DNA from: Methanoregula sp. PtaB.Bin085 | GTDB taxonomy: Archaea > Halobacteriota > Methanomicrobia > Methanomicrobiales > Methanospirillaceae | NCBI RefSeq assembly: GCF_002067035.1 | Contig: NZ_MVQB01000062.1 | Coordinates: forward strand, 1 to 64,000 | Reading direction: 5' to 3' | Length of the DNA stretch: 64,000 nt | Shown here: piece by piece, positions 50,338-58,370 of the stretch | How the letters are laid out: each line of letters begins with the position of its first letter | Position numbering within the stretch: position 1 is the stretch's first letter | Notes under the pieces: model-generated | Database searches by the model: none | Seen by the model: the letters and a program-made list of their open reading frames with translations, nothing else | Told to the model about the DNA's origin: nothing | Position numbers and translations under genes: made by a program

Positions 50338-50841
50338 ATGGAGATCTTCCGCGGGCGGAGGCTCTGGATCGAGCAGCGGCCGGTACAACTGCCGAACGGT
50401 CTTCGCCGGGACAAGGTGATTGTCCATCCGAGCAATGCAGTGGTGATCCTGCCGGTTGAGGGGGAACGGTGCAAACTTATCCGGCAGTACCGCTATGCCA
50501 TTGATGGTTACATCATTGAAGCGCCTGCCGGAGCACTGGAAATGGACGAGGATCCGCTGGCAGCAGCCGCGAGGGAATTGATCGAGGAGACCGGTTTTGC
50601 TGCGCGGACCATCGAATCCCGCGGGTATATCATCACGACGCCCGGCTATACCGATGAAAGGATCTACCTGTATGAAGCGCACGGGCTCACGCCTTCAGAA
50701 GAATATGGCAGGGACGAGGACGAGGTGATTGAGGTACTGGATCTGGCAGTCAGGGACCTGCCCCGCATGATCCAAGATGGAACCATCACCGATGCCAAGA
50801 CAATCTGCCTCATCTGTCGCTGCCTCGGGGTTCCCCGATGA
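50338..50841 (+). CDS. Nudix hydrolase, ADP-sugar type
   Basis: 167 residues. Nudix box GALEMDEDPLAAAARELIEETGF (G-5x-E-7x-REL-x-EE-x-TG) at about residues 60-82. The N-terminus (EIFRGRRLWIEQRPVQLPNG) and the YRYAIDGYIIEAPAGALE region fit ADP-ribose pyrophosphatase-like enzymes. Its stop overlaps the next gene. Placed right after queC, without a known link to archaeosine. Confidence 0.88.
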   Translation: MEIFRGRRLWIEQRPVQLPNGLRRDKVIVHPSNAVVILPVEGERCKLIRQYRYAIDGYIIEAPAGALEMDEDPLAAAARELIEETGFAARTIESRGYIITTPGYTDERIYLYEAHGLTPSEEYGRDEDEVIEVLDLAVRDLPRMIQDGTITDAKTICLICRCLGVPR

Positions 50842-51719
50842 GATCTGCTTTCGTGATTGCCATCTTCCTTATCACCTGCCTCGCAGGTGCCGGATGCACA
50901 AGCAACAGCATTCCTGCCAAATCCACCTATTCCGTTGATTCTGACGGAGTCCTCACGCTCAGCTGCGCCCCGGAGACAACAAGCGAGGTTGTGTTCTTTT
51001 CGAACGAGACCTACACGAAATCGCGGGTCGTATTCACTACCAAAAGCGGAAATGTGACGACATACCTTGCAGCACCGAAAGCACCAAAAGCTGCATTCGT
51101 CTATGCACCGGGTGCCGGGGAGAAGCTGGCCGGCCACGAAGAGCGGATGGTCAGGTTCGCCTCGGCCGGATATGCATTCCTCTTTGTTGACACCCGGGGG
51201 AATGGCGGCGAGACTGCCGGGCTGCATTTCAGCCAGCAGTTGATCCAGCAGGATTTTGCAAAGTTCGGAAAGGGGGAGATGCCCCAGTATTACCTGAGCA
51301 TCTGTGACCTAGTGTCTGCCAGGAAACTGCTGGCAGGAAAGTATAACGTCCCGGTCTATGCCATCGGTTCGAGTAACGGTGGCCGTTATGCAGCCGTGGC
51401 AGCAGGCATCGATCCGGAATTCGCAGGATATATCGGGATATCGACGTCCGACTGGGGGCTCCTCGATTCGCTCAGGGAACAGGGTGTGACCGGCGATCCA
51501 ATACGGTTTGCAGCCTCGATTGAGCCCGGAACATATATCGGTAAGATTACCCCGCGGCCAGTATGGATGTACCACAATGCAACTGATCCCATCATTCCCT
51601 TTTCCAGCGGGAGGCAGCTCTACGGGAAAGCGGGTGACCCGAAGAACTTCACGGAATTTTCCGGGGAGCATGGGATCAATCCTGAAGTGGACGCACGTAT
51701 CATTGCGCAATGGGCGTAA
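50838..51719 (+). CDS. Lipoprotein alpha/beta-hydrolase
   Basis: 293 residues. The signal ends in a lipobox (LAGAGC), so it is probably membrane-tethered outside. Serine nucleophile in GSSNGGRYAA, acid in MYHNATDPIIPF, histidine in SGEHGINP: a full hydrolase triad. The N-terminal stretch before the core is beta (TYSVDSDGVLTLSC). Substrate unknown. It overlaps the Nudix gene by 4 nt, so is coexpressed with que genes. Confidence 0.8.
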   Translation: MRSAFVIAIFLITCLAGAGCTSNSIPAKSTYSVDSDGVLTLSCAPETTSEVVFFSNETYTKSRVVFTTKSGNVTTYLAAPKAPKAAFVYAPGAGEKLAGHEERMVRFASAGYAFLFVDTRGNGGETAGLHFSQQLIQQDFAKFGKGEMPQYYLSICDLVSARKLLAGKYNVPVYAIGSSNGGRYAAVAAGIDPEFAGYIGISTSDWGLLDSLREQGVTGDPIRFAASIEPGTYIGKITPRPVWMYHNATDPIIPFSSGRQLYGKAGDPKNFTEFSGEHGINPEVDARIIAQWA

Positions 51720-51777
51720 TTTTATGGCACCCGCGGGCGTATAGGTACTAGCTTTAAAGAGAGGTTTGAACCCGGCA

Positions 51778-53049
51778 ATGGCAGAAGAGGTGGAGATGGA
51801 CGAGGCGCGCAGGCGCTATGAGTTCAAGAAGGTTTTGGAGAAACTCCAGTCCCAGCAGGGGGATGGTACGGAGCTTATCACGCTCTACATACCTCCCGAC
51901 AAACAGATCTTTGACGTAACCAACCAGCTGAAGGACGAGTACGGCCAGTGTGCCAACATCAAGAGCAAACAGACCAAGACCAATGTCCAGAGCGCCATCT
52001 CATCCATCCTCTCTCGCCTAAAGTACTACAAGCGCCCTCCGGAGAAGGGTCTCGCGGTTTTCTGCGGCACGGTAAAAACGTACGGTGACCGCACGGACCT
52101 CCAGTGCACAATCATCGAGCCGCCGGAGCCCCTGAACCTCTACATGTACCGCTGCAGCTCGAACTTCGAGCTCGAACCCCTCCTCCAGATGCTTGAGGAG
52201 AAGTACGTGTACGGCCTGCTGGTCCTCGACAAGCGCGAAGCATACTGGGGATTCCTGCGTGGCAACCGGATCGAACCGGTTGGCGGGGCGAACTCAACGG
52301 TACCGGGTAAGATGAGGAAAGGCGGTCAGTCAGCAGCCCGGTTCGGGCGCCTGCGCGAGATCGCGATCGATGAATTCTATACCAAGATCGGCGAACGGGC
52401 CAGCGCCATCTTCCTTGCAGAGAAAGATTTCTTCGAACGGTTCAAAGGCCTCCTGATTGGGGGACCGAGCCCGACAAAAGAGGAATTCGAAAAGGGGAAC
52501 TATCTCCATCACGAGGTCCAGAAACGGATCATAGGGCTTTTCGATGTCGCATACACCAATGAGGACGGACTCGCAGAACTGGTCGACTCGGCGAAGGATG
52601 CCCTCAAGGGGATGACCGTTGTCAAGGAAAAGGCATTCATGGACCGGTTCTTAAAAGAGCTGGTCAAGGACGACGGGCTTGCTGCCTATGGGGAGGAGAG
52701 CATCCGGCACAACCTCGAGATTGGCGCCGTCGATATCCTCCTCCTCTCCACCAAGCTCCGCAAATCCCGGCTGAAAATCAGGTGTCAGAGCTGCGATTAT
52801 ACTGCTGAAAAGACCGTTAGTATCGAGGCGGGAAAGACCATGGCAGACATCCCGCTCGGGAACTGCCCGAAATGCACGGCGCCGAACATTCTCGAAGAAG
52901 AGACCGATATTGTCGACGAACTCACGAAACTGGCAGACATGAGCAGCTCGAAAGTGGAACTCATCTCCGATGATTTTGAAGAGGGCTCTATCCTCTTTTC
53001 AGCATTCGGCGGGATTGCAGCGATTCTCCGCTACAGGACGGGATACTGA
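51778..53049 (+). CDS. prf1: Peptide chain release factor aRF1
   Basis: 423 residues from ATG 51778 (MAEEVEMDEA). Recognises all three stop codons. Decoding motifs NIKS (60-63) and YRCSSNF (124-130, the YxCxxxF element), catalytic GGQ at 182-184 (KGGQSAARF), and a C-terminal zinc ribbon (CQSCDYTAEK...CPKCTAP) typical of archaeal RF1. A TATA-like CTTTAAAG at 51752-51759 lies about 25 nt before the ATG. The frame opens at TTG 51766 but lacks a usable SD. First gene of the prf1-argS-taw1-sepS run. Confidence 0.96.
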   Translation: MAEEVEMDEARRRYEFKKVLEKLQSQQGDGTELITLYIPPDKQIFDVTNQLKDEYGQCANIKSKQTKTNVQSAISSILSRLKYYKRPPEKGLAVFCGTVKTYGDRTDLQCTIIEPPEPLNLYMYRCSSNFELEPLLQMLEEKYVYGLLVLDKREAYWGFLRGNRIEPVGGANSTVPGKMRKGGQSAARFGRLREIAIDEFYTKIGERASAIFLAEKDFFERFKGLLIGGPSPTKEEFEKGNYLHHEVQKRIIGLFDVAYTNEDGLAELVDSAKDALKGMTVVKEKAFMDRFLKELVKDDGLAAYGEESIRHNLEIGAVDILLLSTKLRKSRLKIRCQSCDYTAEKTVSIEAGKTMADIPLGNCPKCTAPNILEEETDIVDELTKLADMSSSKVELISDDFEEGSILFSAFGGIAAILRYRTGY

Positions 53050-54713
53050 TGCCCCACGAAATGTATACCAGAATTGAGAAAGCAATCAAGGACCTCACCG
53101 GAGTACCCGATGCCCTTCTCGTGGATGGGGGAGAACACGCGGATCTCGCAACCACAGTTGCGTTCGCGCTCGCAAAGCAGAAGAAGCAGGCACCGGTGAA
53201 GATCGCTCAGGACCTTGCATTGGAACTGAAGAAAAATCCCGACATTGCCATGGTCACCGTTGAGGCGAAGGGACCGTACATCAATTTCACCTTCGGATCG
53301 GCGTTCGTGAGCGAAGTGCTCAAAGATGCCGTCCGGCCGGGCTATGGCAATCTTCCGAAAAAGCCCACCCGGGTCGTTCTCGAACACACCAGCGCAAACC
53401 CGAACGGCCCTCTTCATGTCGGGCATATCCGGAACTCGATCATCGGAGACACGCTCGCCCGCGCGTTCCGCAAGGCCGGCTATCCGCTCGAGGTCCAGTA
53501 CTATGTCAATGATATGGGCCGGCAGATTGCCATCGTTGTCTGGGGATTCGATAACCTCGATTCCGCGAGGCAGGATAACGAGAAGGAGGATGCGCATATC
53601 GCCCGCATCTATATCGCTGCGAACCGTGCAATTGAGAAAGACGAAGGAATCACCCGGCAGGTCAACACCCTCATGCAGCTCGTGGAGAACGGGGATCCTG
53701 CAACCGTGAAAAAGTTCAGGAAAGAGGTTTCGCGCTGTCTCGACGGGTTTGCAGTTACCCTGAAGGATCTGAATGTACGACATGACCGGTTTGTCTGGGA
53801 AAGTGATTTCATACGGAACGGGAATACGGAGCGTATTATCAACAGGCTGAAGCGGATGCCCCAGGCCCGGGAGGAGGAGACGCTTGCTCTTGACCTGTCG
53901 GAATTCGGGTTCACGAACAAGTATGTCATCCGCAGGAGTGACGGCACATCGGTGTATGCTGCCCGTGATCTCGCGTACCATGCGTGGAAAGGGGCAAACT
54001 TCGATCGCATCATCGATGTTCTCGGTGCTGATCACAAGCTCATCGGCGCCCAGCTCCAGTGCACCATGAAACTGATCGGGGAGAAGGCTCCCGAGATCGT
54101 CCATTTCGAGTTCGTTTCCCTGCCGGAGGGCTCGATGAGCACCCGTGCCGGAAAATTCGTGTCTGCCGATGACCTCATCACGGAGATCCGCAAGCGGGCA
54201 TTCGATGAGGTGACAGCCCGGAGACCTGAACTGGACGAGGCGACACGGAAGGCCATCGCCCGTTCTGTCGGCCTTGCAGCCATCCGCTACGATATCGTGA
54301 AGGTCTCTCCGGAGAAGAGCACGGTCTTCGACTGGAAGGAGGCCCTCGACTTCGAGCGGCAGAGCGGCCCCTACATCCAGTACGCCCACGCCCGGGCCTG
54401 CAGCATCCTCGGAAAGGCAGGGTCATTCACGGAGTGTTTCGAACTCGAGACGGAACAGGAGATTGCGGTCGCAAAGAAGATCGCCCGGTTCCCGGAAGTG
54501 ATAGAACAGGTTGTCGCAGAACTCCGTCCGCACATCCTGGCAGTCTATGCCCGCGAGCTTGCCGACACATTCAACACCTTCTACCATTTCGAACCGGTGC
54601 TGAAGAGCGAGGGGAAGGTCCGCGATCGCCGCCTCACGCTTGTCAAGGCGGTGCAGAACACCCTGAAAGAATCCCTGCAGACACTCGGGATCGATGCCAT
54701 CGAAACCATGTGA
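53049..54713 (+). CDS. argS: Arginyl-tRNA synthetase
   Basis: 554 residues. Class I enzyme. HIGH motif as HVGH in NPNGPLHVGHIRNS; N-terminal additional domain (1-100); the KMSKS-like loop appears as GSMSTRAGKFVSADDLI; DALR-like C-terminal anticodon domain ends in LTLVKAVQNTLKESLQTLGI. Start overlaps the prf1 stop by one nt (TGATG). Confidence 0.96.
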   Translation: MPHEMYTRIEKAIKDLTGVPDALLVDGGEHADLATTVAFALAKQKKQAPVKIAQDLALELKKNPDIAMVTVEAKGPYINFTFGSAFVSEVLKDAVRPGYGNLPKKPTRVVLEHTSANPNGPLHVGHIRNSIIGDTLARAFRKAGYPLEVQYYVNDMGRQIAIVVWGFDNLDSARQDNEKEDAHIARIYIAANRAIEKDEGITRQVNTLMQLVENGDPATVKKFRKEVSRCLDGFAVTLKDLNVRHDRFVWESDFIRNGNTERIINRLKRMPQAREEETLALDLSEFGFTNKYVIRRSDGTSVYAARDLAYHAWKGANFDRIIDVLGADHKLIGAQLQCTMKLIGEKAPEIVHFEFVSLPEGSMSTRAGKFVSADDLITEIRKRAFDEVTARRPELDEATRKAIARSVGLAAIRYDIVKVSPEKSTVFDWKEALDFERQSGPYIQYAHARACSILGKAGSFTECFELETEQEIAVAKKIARFPEVIEQVVAELRPHILAVYARELADTFNTFYHFEPVLKSEGKVRDRRLTLVKAVQNTLKESLQTLGIDAIETM

Positions 54714-55593
54714 ACCCCTGCAGAAGCAGGGGTACCAGTTCTTTTCAAAGACCTCCACGGCAGCCCTCAAGCCCTGCATGTGGTGCAAACGCGCCCTGCA
54801 GGGCGGCGATATGTGCTACAAGCACCAGTTCTACGGCATCGCAAGCCACCGCTGCGTCCAGATGACCCCCACCCTCCGCTGCAACCAGCGCTGCCTCTTC
54901 TGCTGGCGGTCCTTCGAGCACGAGCCTGCGGAGGAGGAGGAATGCCCCCCGGAGACGATTCTTACGGGAATCCACCGGCTTCAGAAGAAGGCTCTCGCAG
55001 GGTACAACGCGGTGCTCGACAATACCGTGACCGATGAACGCTGGCAGGAAGCACTTGACCCCAAGCACGTGGCGATCTCGCTCTCAGGTGAGCCGACGCT
55101 GTACTCCCGGCTGCCGGAACTTATCGATCTCTTCAACAGCAGGGGGTACACAACGTTCCTCGTCAGCAACGGGACGAATCCAGGAATGCTTGAGAGATGT
55201 AAACCATTCCAGATGTATGTATCCCTCGATGCACCGGACCGGGAAACCTATTATAAAGTCTGCCGCCCTCTCGGGGATACCTGGGATGATGTGCAGGAAA
55301 GCCTCCGGCTCCCTGGCTCCCAAAGGTCGGCAATCCGGATTACGCTCGTGAAGGGGCTCAATGACTTCGCTCCCGAACGATATGCCGCAATCCTGCAGGA
55401 CTCGGGAGCCCGGTTCGTTGAGATAAAGGGATACATGTATCTGGGATACAGTAGAAACCGGTTGGCAAGAGAGAACATGCCGGAGCATGCTGAAGTACGG
55501 GCCTTTGCGGAGAAGGTTGCCGCGGCATGCGATTACCGGTACAAGGATGAGAACGAACTGAGCAGAGTGGTTGTTCTGGAGCGTATATCATGA
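54694..55593 (+). CDS. taw1: 4-demethylwyosine synthase TYW1/Taw1
   Basis: 299 residues from ATG 54694, overlapping the end of argS by 20 nt. Radical-SAM enzyme that condenses N1-methylguanosine-37 with pyruvate in tRNA-Phe. The cluster CNQRCLFC (CxxxCxxC) lies in [13 protein letters not shown], with a second Cys set [16 protein letters not shown], as in Taw1, which binds another 4Fe-4S. Further motifs: [16 protein letters not shown] and [12 protein letters not shown]. Tight packing with argS and sepS. Confidence 0.94.
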   Translation: MPSKPCEPLQKQGYQFFSKTSTAALKPCMWCKRALQGGDMCYKHQFYGIASHRCVQMTPTLRCNQRCLFCWRSFEHEPAEEEECPPETILTGIHRLQKKALAGYNAVLDNTVTDERWQEALDPKHVAISLSGEPTLYSRLPELIDLFNSRGYTTFLVSNGTNPGMLERCKPFQMYVSLDAPDRETYYKVCRPLGDTWDDVQESLRLPGSQRSAIRITLVKGLNDFAPERYAAILQDSGARFVEIKGYMYLGYSRNRLARENMPEHAEVRAFAEKVAAACDYRYKDENELSRVVVLERIS

Positions 55594-57239
55594 GATTCAA
55601 TCCCGAAGACTGGAAACGGAAATCACACGAGAACTTCGAAGGTGCATGGCACGAGGGCCCGTCGGTCCTGACCCCCGCAGCGCATTCGGAGACCTACCCG
55701 TGCCGGCAATACAAGCGGGCGCAGGCGCACCCGATCTTCGCCACGATCAACCGCCTCCGCGAGACCTACCTGTCGATGGGGTTCGACGAGGCGGAAGTCC
55801 CGGTCATCATCGAAGAGAAGGATATCTACCGCCAGTTCGGGCCCGAGGCGATGGCCGTTCTCGACCGCGTTTTCTACCTCGGTGGCCTCCCCCGCCCGAA
55901 TGTCGGAATCGCACGTGACCGCCTTGACGAGATCAACGACATCATCCTGAGCCACCGGAGTCCCCTCGCTCATGGCGGATCTGCCGGAGCAACGAGTGAT
56001 TCTGGCGGATCGTATAAACCTATGTCTCCCGAGACTGAAGAACGCCTCCGTGAAACACTCCACGCGTACAAGAAATCAGAGATAGACGGGGATGAGCTCA
56101 CCTTCGAGATGGCAAAGGTCCTCGGAGTTGATGACGGGGTTGTTGTTCACATTCTCGATTCGGTTTTCCCGGAATTCCGGAACCTTGCCCCCGAGTCCTC
56201 GCGCTCCACGCTCCGCAGCCATATGACAAGCGGCTGGTTCCTCACCCTTGGATCCATCTGGGACAAAAGCCCGCTGCCCCTCCGCATGTTCTCGGTTGAC
56301 CGTTGTTTCCGCCGGGAGCAGGCGGAAGGGCCCACAAGGCTCATGACCTACCACTCCGCATCCTGTATCGTTGCCGGTGATGACGTAACCATCGAAGATG
56401 GTAAAGCAGTCAGCGAGGCACTTCTTTCAGCGTTCGGGTACACGGATTTCCGGTTCCAGCCGGACGAGAAGCGCTCCAAGTATTACATGCCCGACACCCA
56501 GACCGAGGTCTACGCCCGGCACCCTGTCCATGGCTGGGTCGAGGTGGCAACATTCGGGATGTACTCACCATCCGCGCTTGCAGAGTACGGTGTCGGCGTC
56601 CCGGTCATGAACCTCGGCCTCGGCGTCGAGCGGCTCGCGATGATCGCGTATAATGCAAACGATGTCCGGCAGCTCGTGTACCCGCAGTTCTTCCCTCACC
56701 CGCTCTCCGACCGGGAAATTGCCCGGGCCGTACACCTCAAGGAAGAGCCGGTCTCCACCGAAGGAAAAATGCTCGCCCGTGCAATTGCGAGGGTTGCTGC
56801 AGCCAACGGGGCGTCACAGGGACCCTGTGCCTTCGATGCATGGGAGGGATCACTCGGGGGAACAGCCTTGAAAGTCGTTGTAGAGGAAACGGAGTCCAAT
56901 GCGAAACTCTGCGGGCCGGCCTGTGCCAACGAGATCTTCGTGTACGAGGGATCGGTCCTTGGGGTGCCGGATGCAGAGAAGTGGAAACAGGTCAGGACCG
57001 AAGGGGCACCAACGGGAATAACGTACCTGTCCGCGGTCTCGGCCATGGCCGCTGCACGCATTGAAGAGGCGGCATGGTGCGGGAAGGGAACAACCGTCCA
57101 GGCCAAGATGGCAAAACTCCCGAGCGATATCAACCTGAAGATTGACGAGTACGCGATGCGGTACATCACGGACAACAAGAAGAAAGTCGATGTCCGGGGC
57201 CCGGTCTTCCTTTCGGTTCGCTCGATCATAAAGGAATAA
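55590..57239 (+). CDS. sepS: O-phosphoseryl-tRNA(Cys) ligase (SepRS)
   Basis: 549 residues. Charges tRNA-Cys with O-phosphoserine, later converted to Cys by SepCysS; this pathway is typical of methanogens. Class II synthetase motifs include [23 protein letters not shown] and [14 protein letters not shown], characteristic of the SepRS/PheRS-like core. Overlaps taw1 by 4 nt (ATGA). Downstream begins the second poly-G/C tract. Confidence 0.95.
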   Translation: MRFNPEDWKRKSHENFEGAWHEGPSVLTPAAHSETYPCRQYKRAQAHPIFATINRLRETYLSMGFDEAEVPVIIEEKDIYRQFGPEAMAVLDRVFYLGGLPRPNVGIARDRLDEINDIILSHRSPLAHGGSAGATSDSGGSYKPMSPETEERLRETLHAYKKSEIDGDELTFEMAKVLGVDDGVVVHILDSVFPEFRNLAPESSRSTLRSHMTSGWFLTLGSIWDKSPLPLRMFSVDRCFRREQAEGPTRLMTYHSASCIVAGDDVTIEDGKAVSEALLSAFGYTDFRFQPDEKRSKYYMPDTQTEVYARHPVHGWVEVATFGMYSPSALAEYGVGVPVMNLGLGVERLAMIAYNANDVRQLVYPQFFPHPLSDREIARAVHLKEEPVSTEGKMLARAIARVAAANGASQGPCAFDAWEGSLGGTALKVVVEETESNAKLCGPACANEIFVYEGSVLGVPDAEKWKQVRTEGAPTGITYLSAVSAMAAARIEEAAWCGKGTTVQAKMAKLPSDINLKIDEYAMRYITDNKKKVDVRGPVFLSVRSIIKE

Positions 57240-57600
57240 TTTTTTCCAGAGACGTTTTTGGAAACCCGGCCGCCCGCTGCAAACCCCCCTCCATCCTGGC
57301 GGGGGGGTCTGATCGTTTTTACAAAAAGAAGGGTGGGGGGTCTCCGGCAGACCCCCTACTCAACCGTGAGTAGTATCCATTGTTATGCAAAGGATGTACC
57401 TTCGCTTCCGCTGGAATTGCCGGCGATACCCGGAACAGGAGCAACCTACCCGGAAATGAGTTGGGGGGTCTGATCCGGGCGGAGGGGGGAGGGGGTCTGC
57501 GGGAGACCCCCCCCTGCCTGTGGGCCGGGAATCGGATCGTTTTAAAAATTAAAGGAGGGGGGTCACCACGACACCCCCCACCGGCCCGGGCAGATTGCAC
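57240..57600. repeat. Poly-G/C tract element, copy B
   Basis: About 360 nt with no gene. It contains repeated GC hairpins: GGGGGTCTCCGGCAGACCCCC (about 57337-57357), GGGGGTCTGCGGGAGACCCCC (about 57492-57512), and GGGGTC-rich ends. Words such as GGGTCTGATCG, AGACCCCCTACTCAA and CAAACCCCCCT-(N)-TGGCGGGGGG recur, in variant form, in 7180-7645. Neither end has a recognised transposase. It may be a dispersed noncoding repeat of this genome with G-quadruplex potential. Confidence 0.6.
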
Positions 57601-57607
57601 CTAATTT

Positions 57608-57655
57608 TGTTAGAAATACACAACATTCATATCCTTGTGTTAGAAATATATAACA
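57608..57655. promoter_or_regulatory. Paired operators TGTTAGAAATAYAYAACA
   Basis: Two near-identical 18-mers at 57608-57625 (TGTTAGAAATACACAACA) and 57638-57655 (TGTTAGAAATATATAACA), 30 nt apart start to start, about three helical turns. Each is a dyad TGTT...AACA. The second overlaps the likely TATA box (AAATATATA, 57644-57652) of the following operon, so binding would block transcription. The XRE protein encoded at 58133 is the natural candidate (autoregulation). Confidence 0.6.
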
Positions 57656-57667
57656 TACAGGCAGACT

Positions 57668-58057
57668 ATGATGAAACCCAGAAATATGTATCGTATCGTT
57701 ATCGGTGCGCTGATGGCGGCCAGCGGTGTTGCAGCCATTCTGATGAGCGGTGGGGAGGGGATCATTGGAACACTGCTCCTCTGTGCCGGGCTTGCATTCC
57801 TGATCACGGGAATCCTCCGTCACCGCAGGTATGGCGATGACCCGGAATCGGACGAACGGTCGAAAAAGATCGGGGCATATGGCATCACCTATGCATGGCT
57901 GACCGGCCTCTTCTTCATGACTGCATTATTCTGGCTGGATTATCTCAACGTGCTCAGGCTTGACACCCGGAATGCGCTCTGGATCTCGATCCTTGTCCTC
58001 GCCCTGTCTGCGGTGCTCTTCCAGGCCTGGCTCTTCCGGAAAGGAGATGTCGGGTAA
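57668..58057 (+). CDS. DUF2178 membrane protein
   Basis: 129 residues. Four hydrophobic helices (about 10-30, 33-50, 73-92 and 104-123) with a charged loop RHRRYGDDPESDERSKKIG between the second and third. This loop and the paired XRE regulator gene downstream identify the DUF2178 family, which often forms a two-gene module. The first ATG is 57668, with ATG 57671 and 57686 alternatives; the TATA position would favour a start at or after 57671. Function unknown. Confidence 0.8.
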   Translation: MMKPRNMYRIVIGALMAASGVAAILMSGGEGIIGTLLLCAGLAFLITGILRHRRYGDDPESDERSKKIGAYGITYAWLTGLFFMTALFWLDYLNVLRLDTRNALWISILVLALSAVLFQAWLFRKGDVG

Positions 58058-58132
58058 ATGGGCTTCTGCCCGCTCATAGCAGAGCATGTCAACAGGAACA
58101 ACCAATCCGGAATACAGGATACCGAGGACCCC

Positions 58133-58363
58133 ATGCAGACGAGGATAAAGGAGTACCGGGCCAGGTTCTCCATCACCCAGGAAGATCTGGCAAAAGTCGT
58201 GGGCGTGCGCCGGGAGACCATTGTGTTCCTCGAACAGGGGAAATATAACCCGTCCCTGAAACTGGCCCACGATGTGGCACGGGCCCTGCACACGACCATC
58301 GACGACCTGTTTATCTTCGAAGACGATGGTCCCGAACCGGAACGGACCGTTCTTGTGGAATAA
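58133..58363 (+). CDS. XRE-family HTH regulator (DUF2178 module)
   Basis: 76 residues from ATG 58133 ([15 protein letters not shown]), with GAGG 4-7 nt upstream. HTH at about residues 11-60: [48 protein letters not shown], the small archaeal Xre/YozG-like type. It has only a short acidic C-tail ([11 protein letters not shown]). It likely represses its own operon through the paired 18-mers upstream of 57668. Confidence 0.88.
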   Translation: MQTRIKEYRARFSITQEDLAKVVGVRRETIVFLEQGKYNPSLKLAHDVARALHTTIDDLFIFEDDGPEPERTVLVE

Positions 58364-58370
58364 TCCTGGT

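Noticed and set aside
53031-54389. 452-codon minus-strand open frame opposite argS
   Set aside because: Shadow of ArgRS, no domain of its own.
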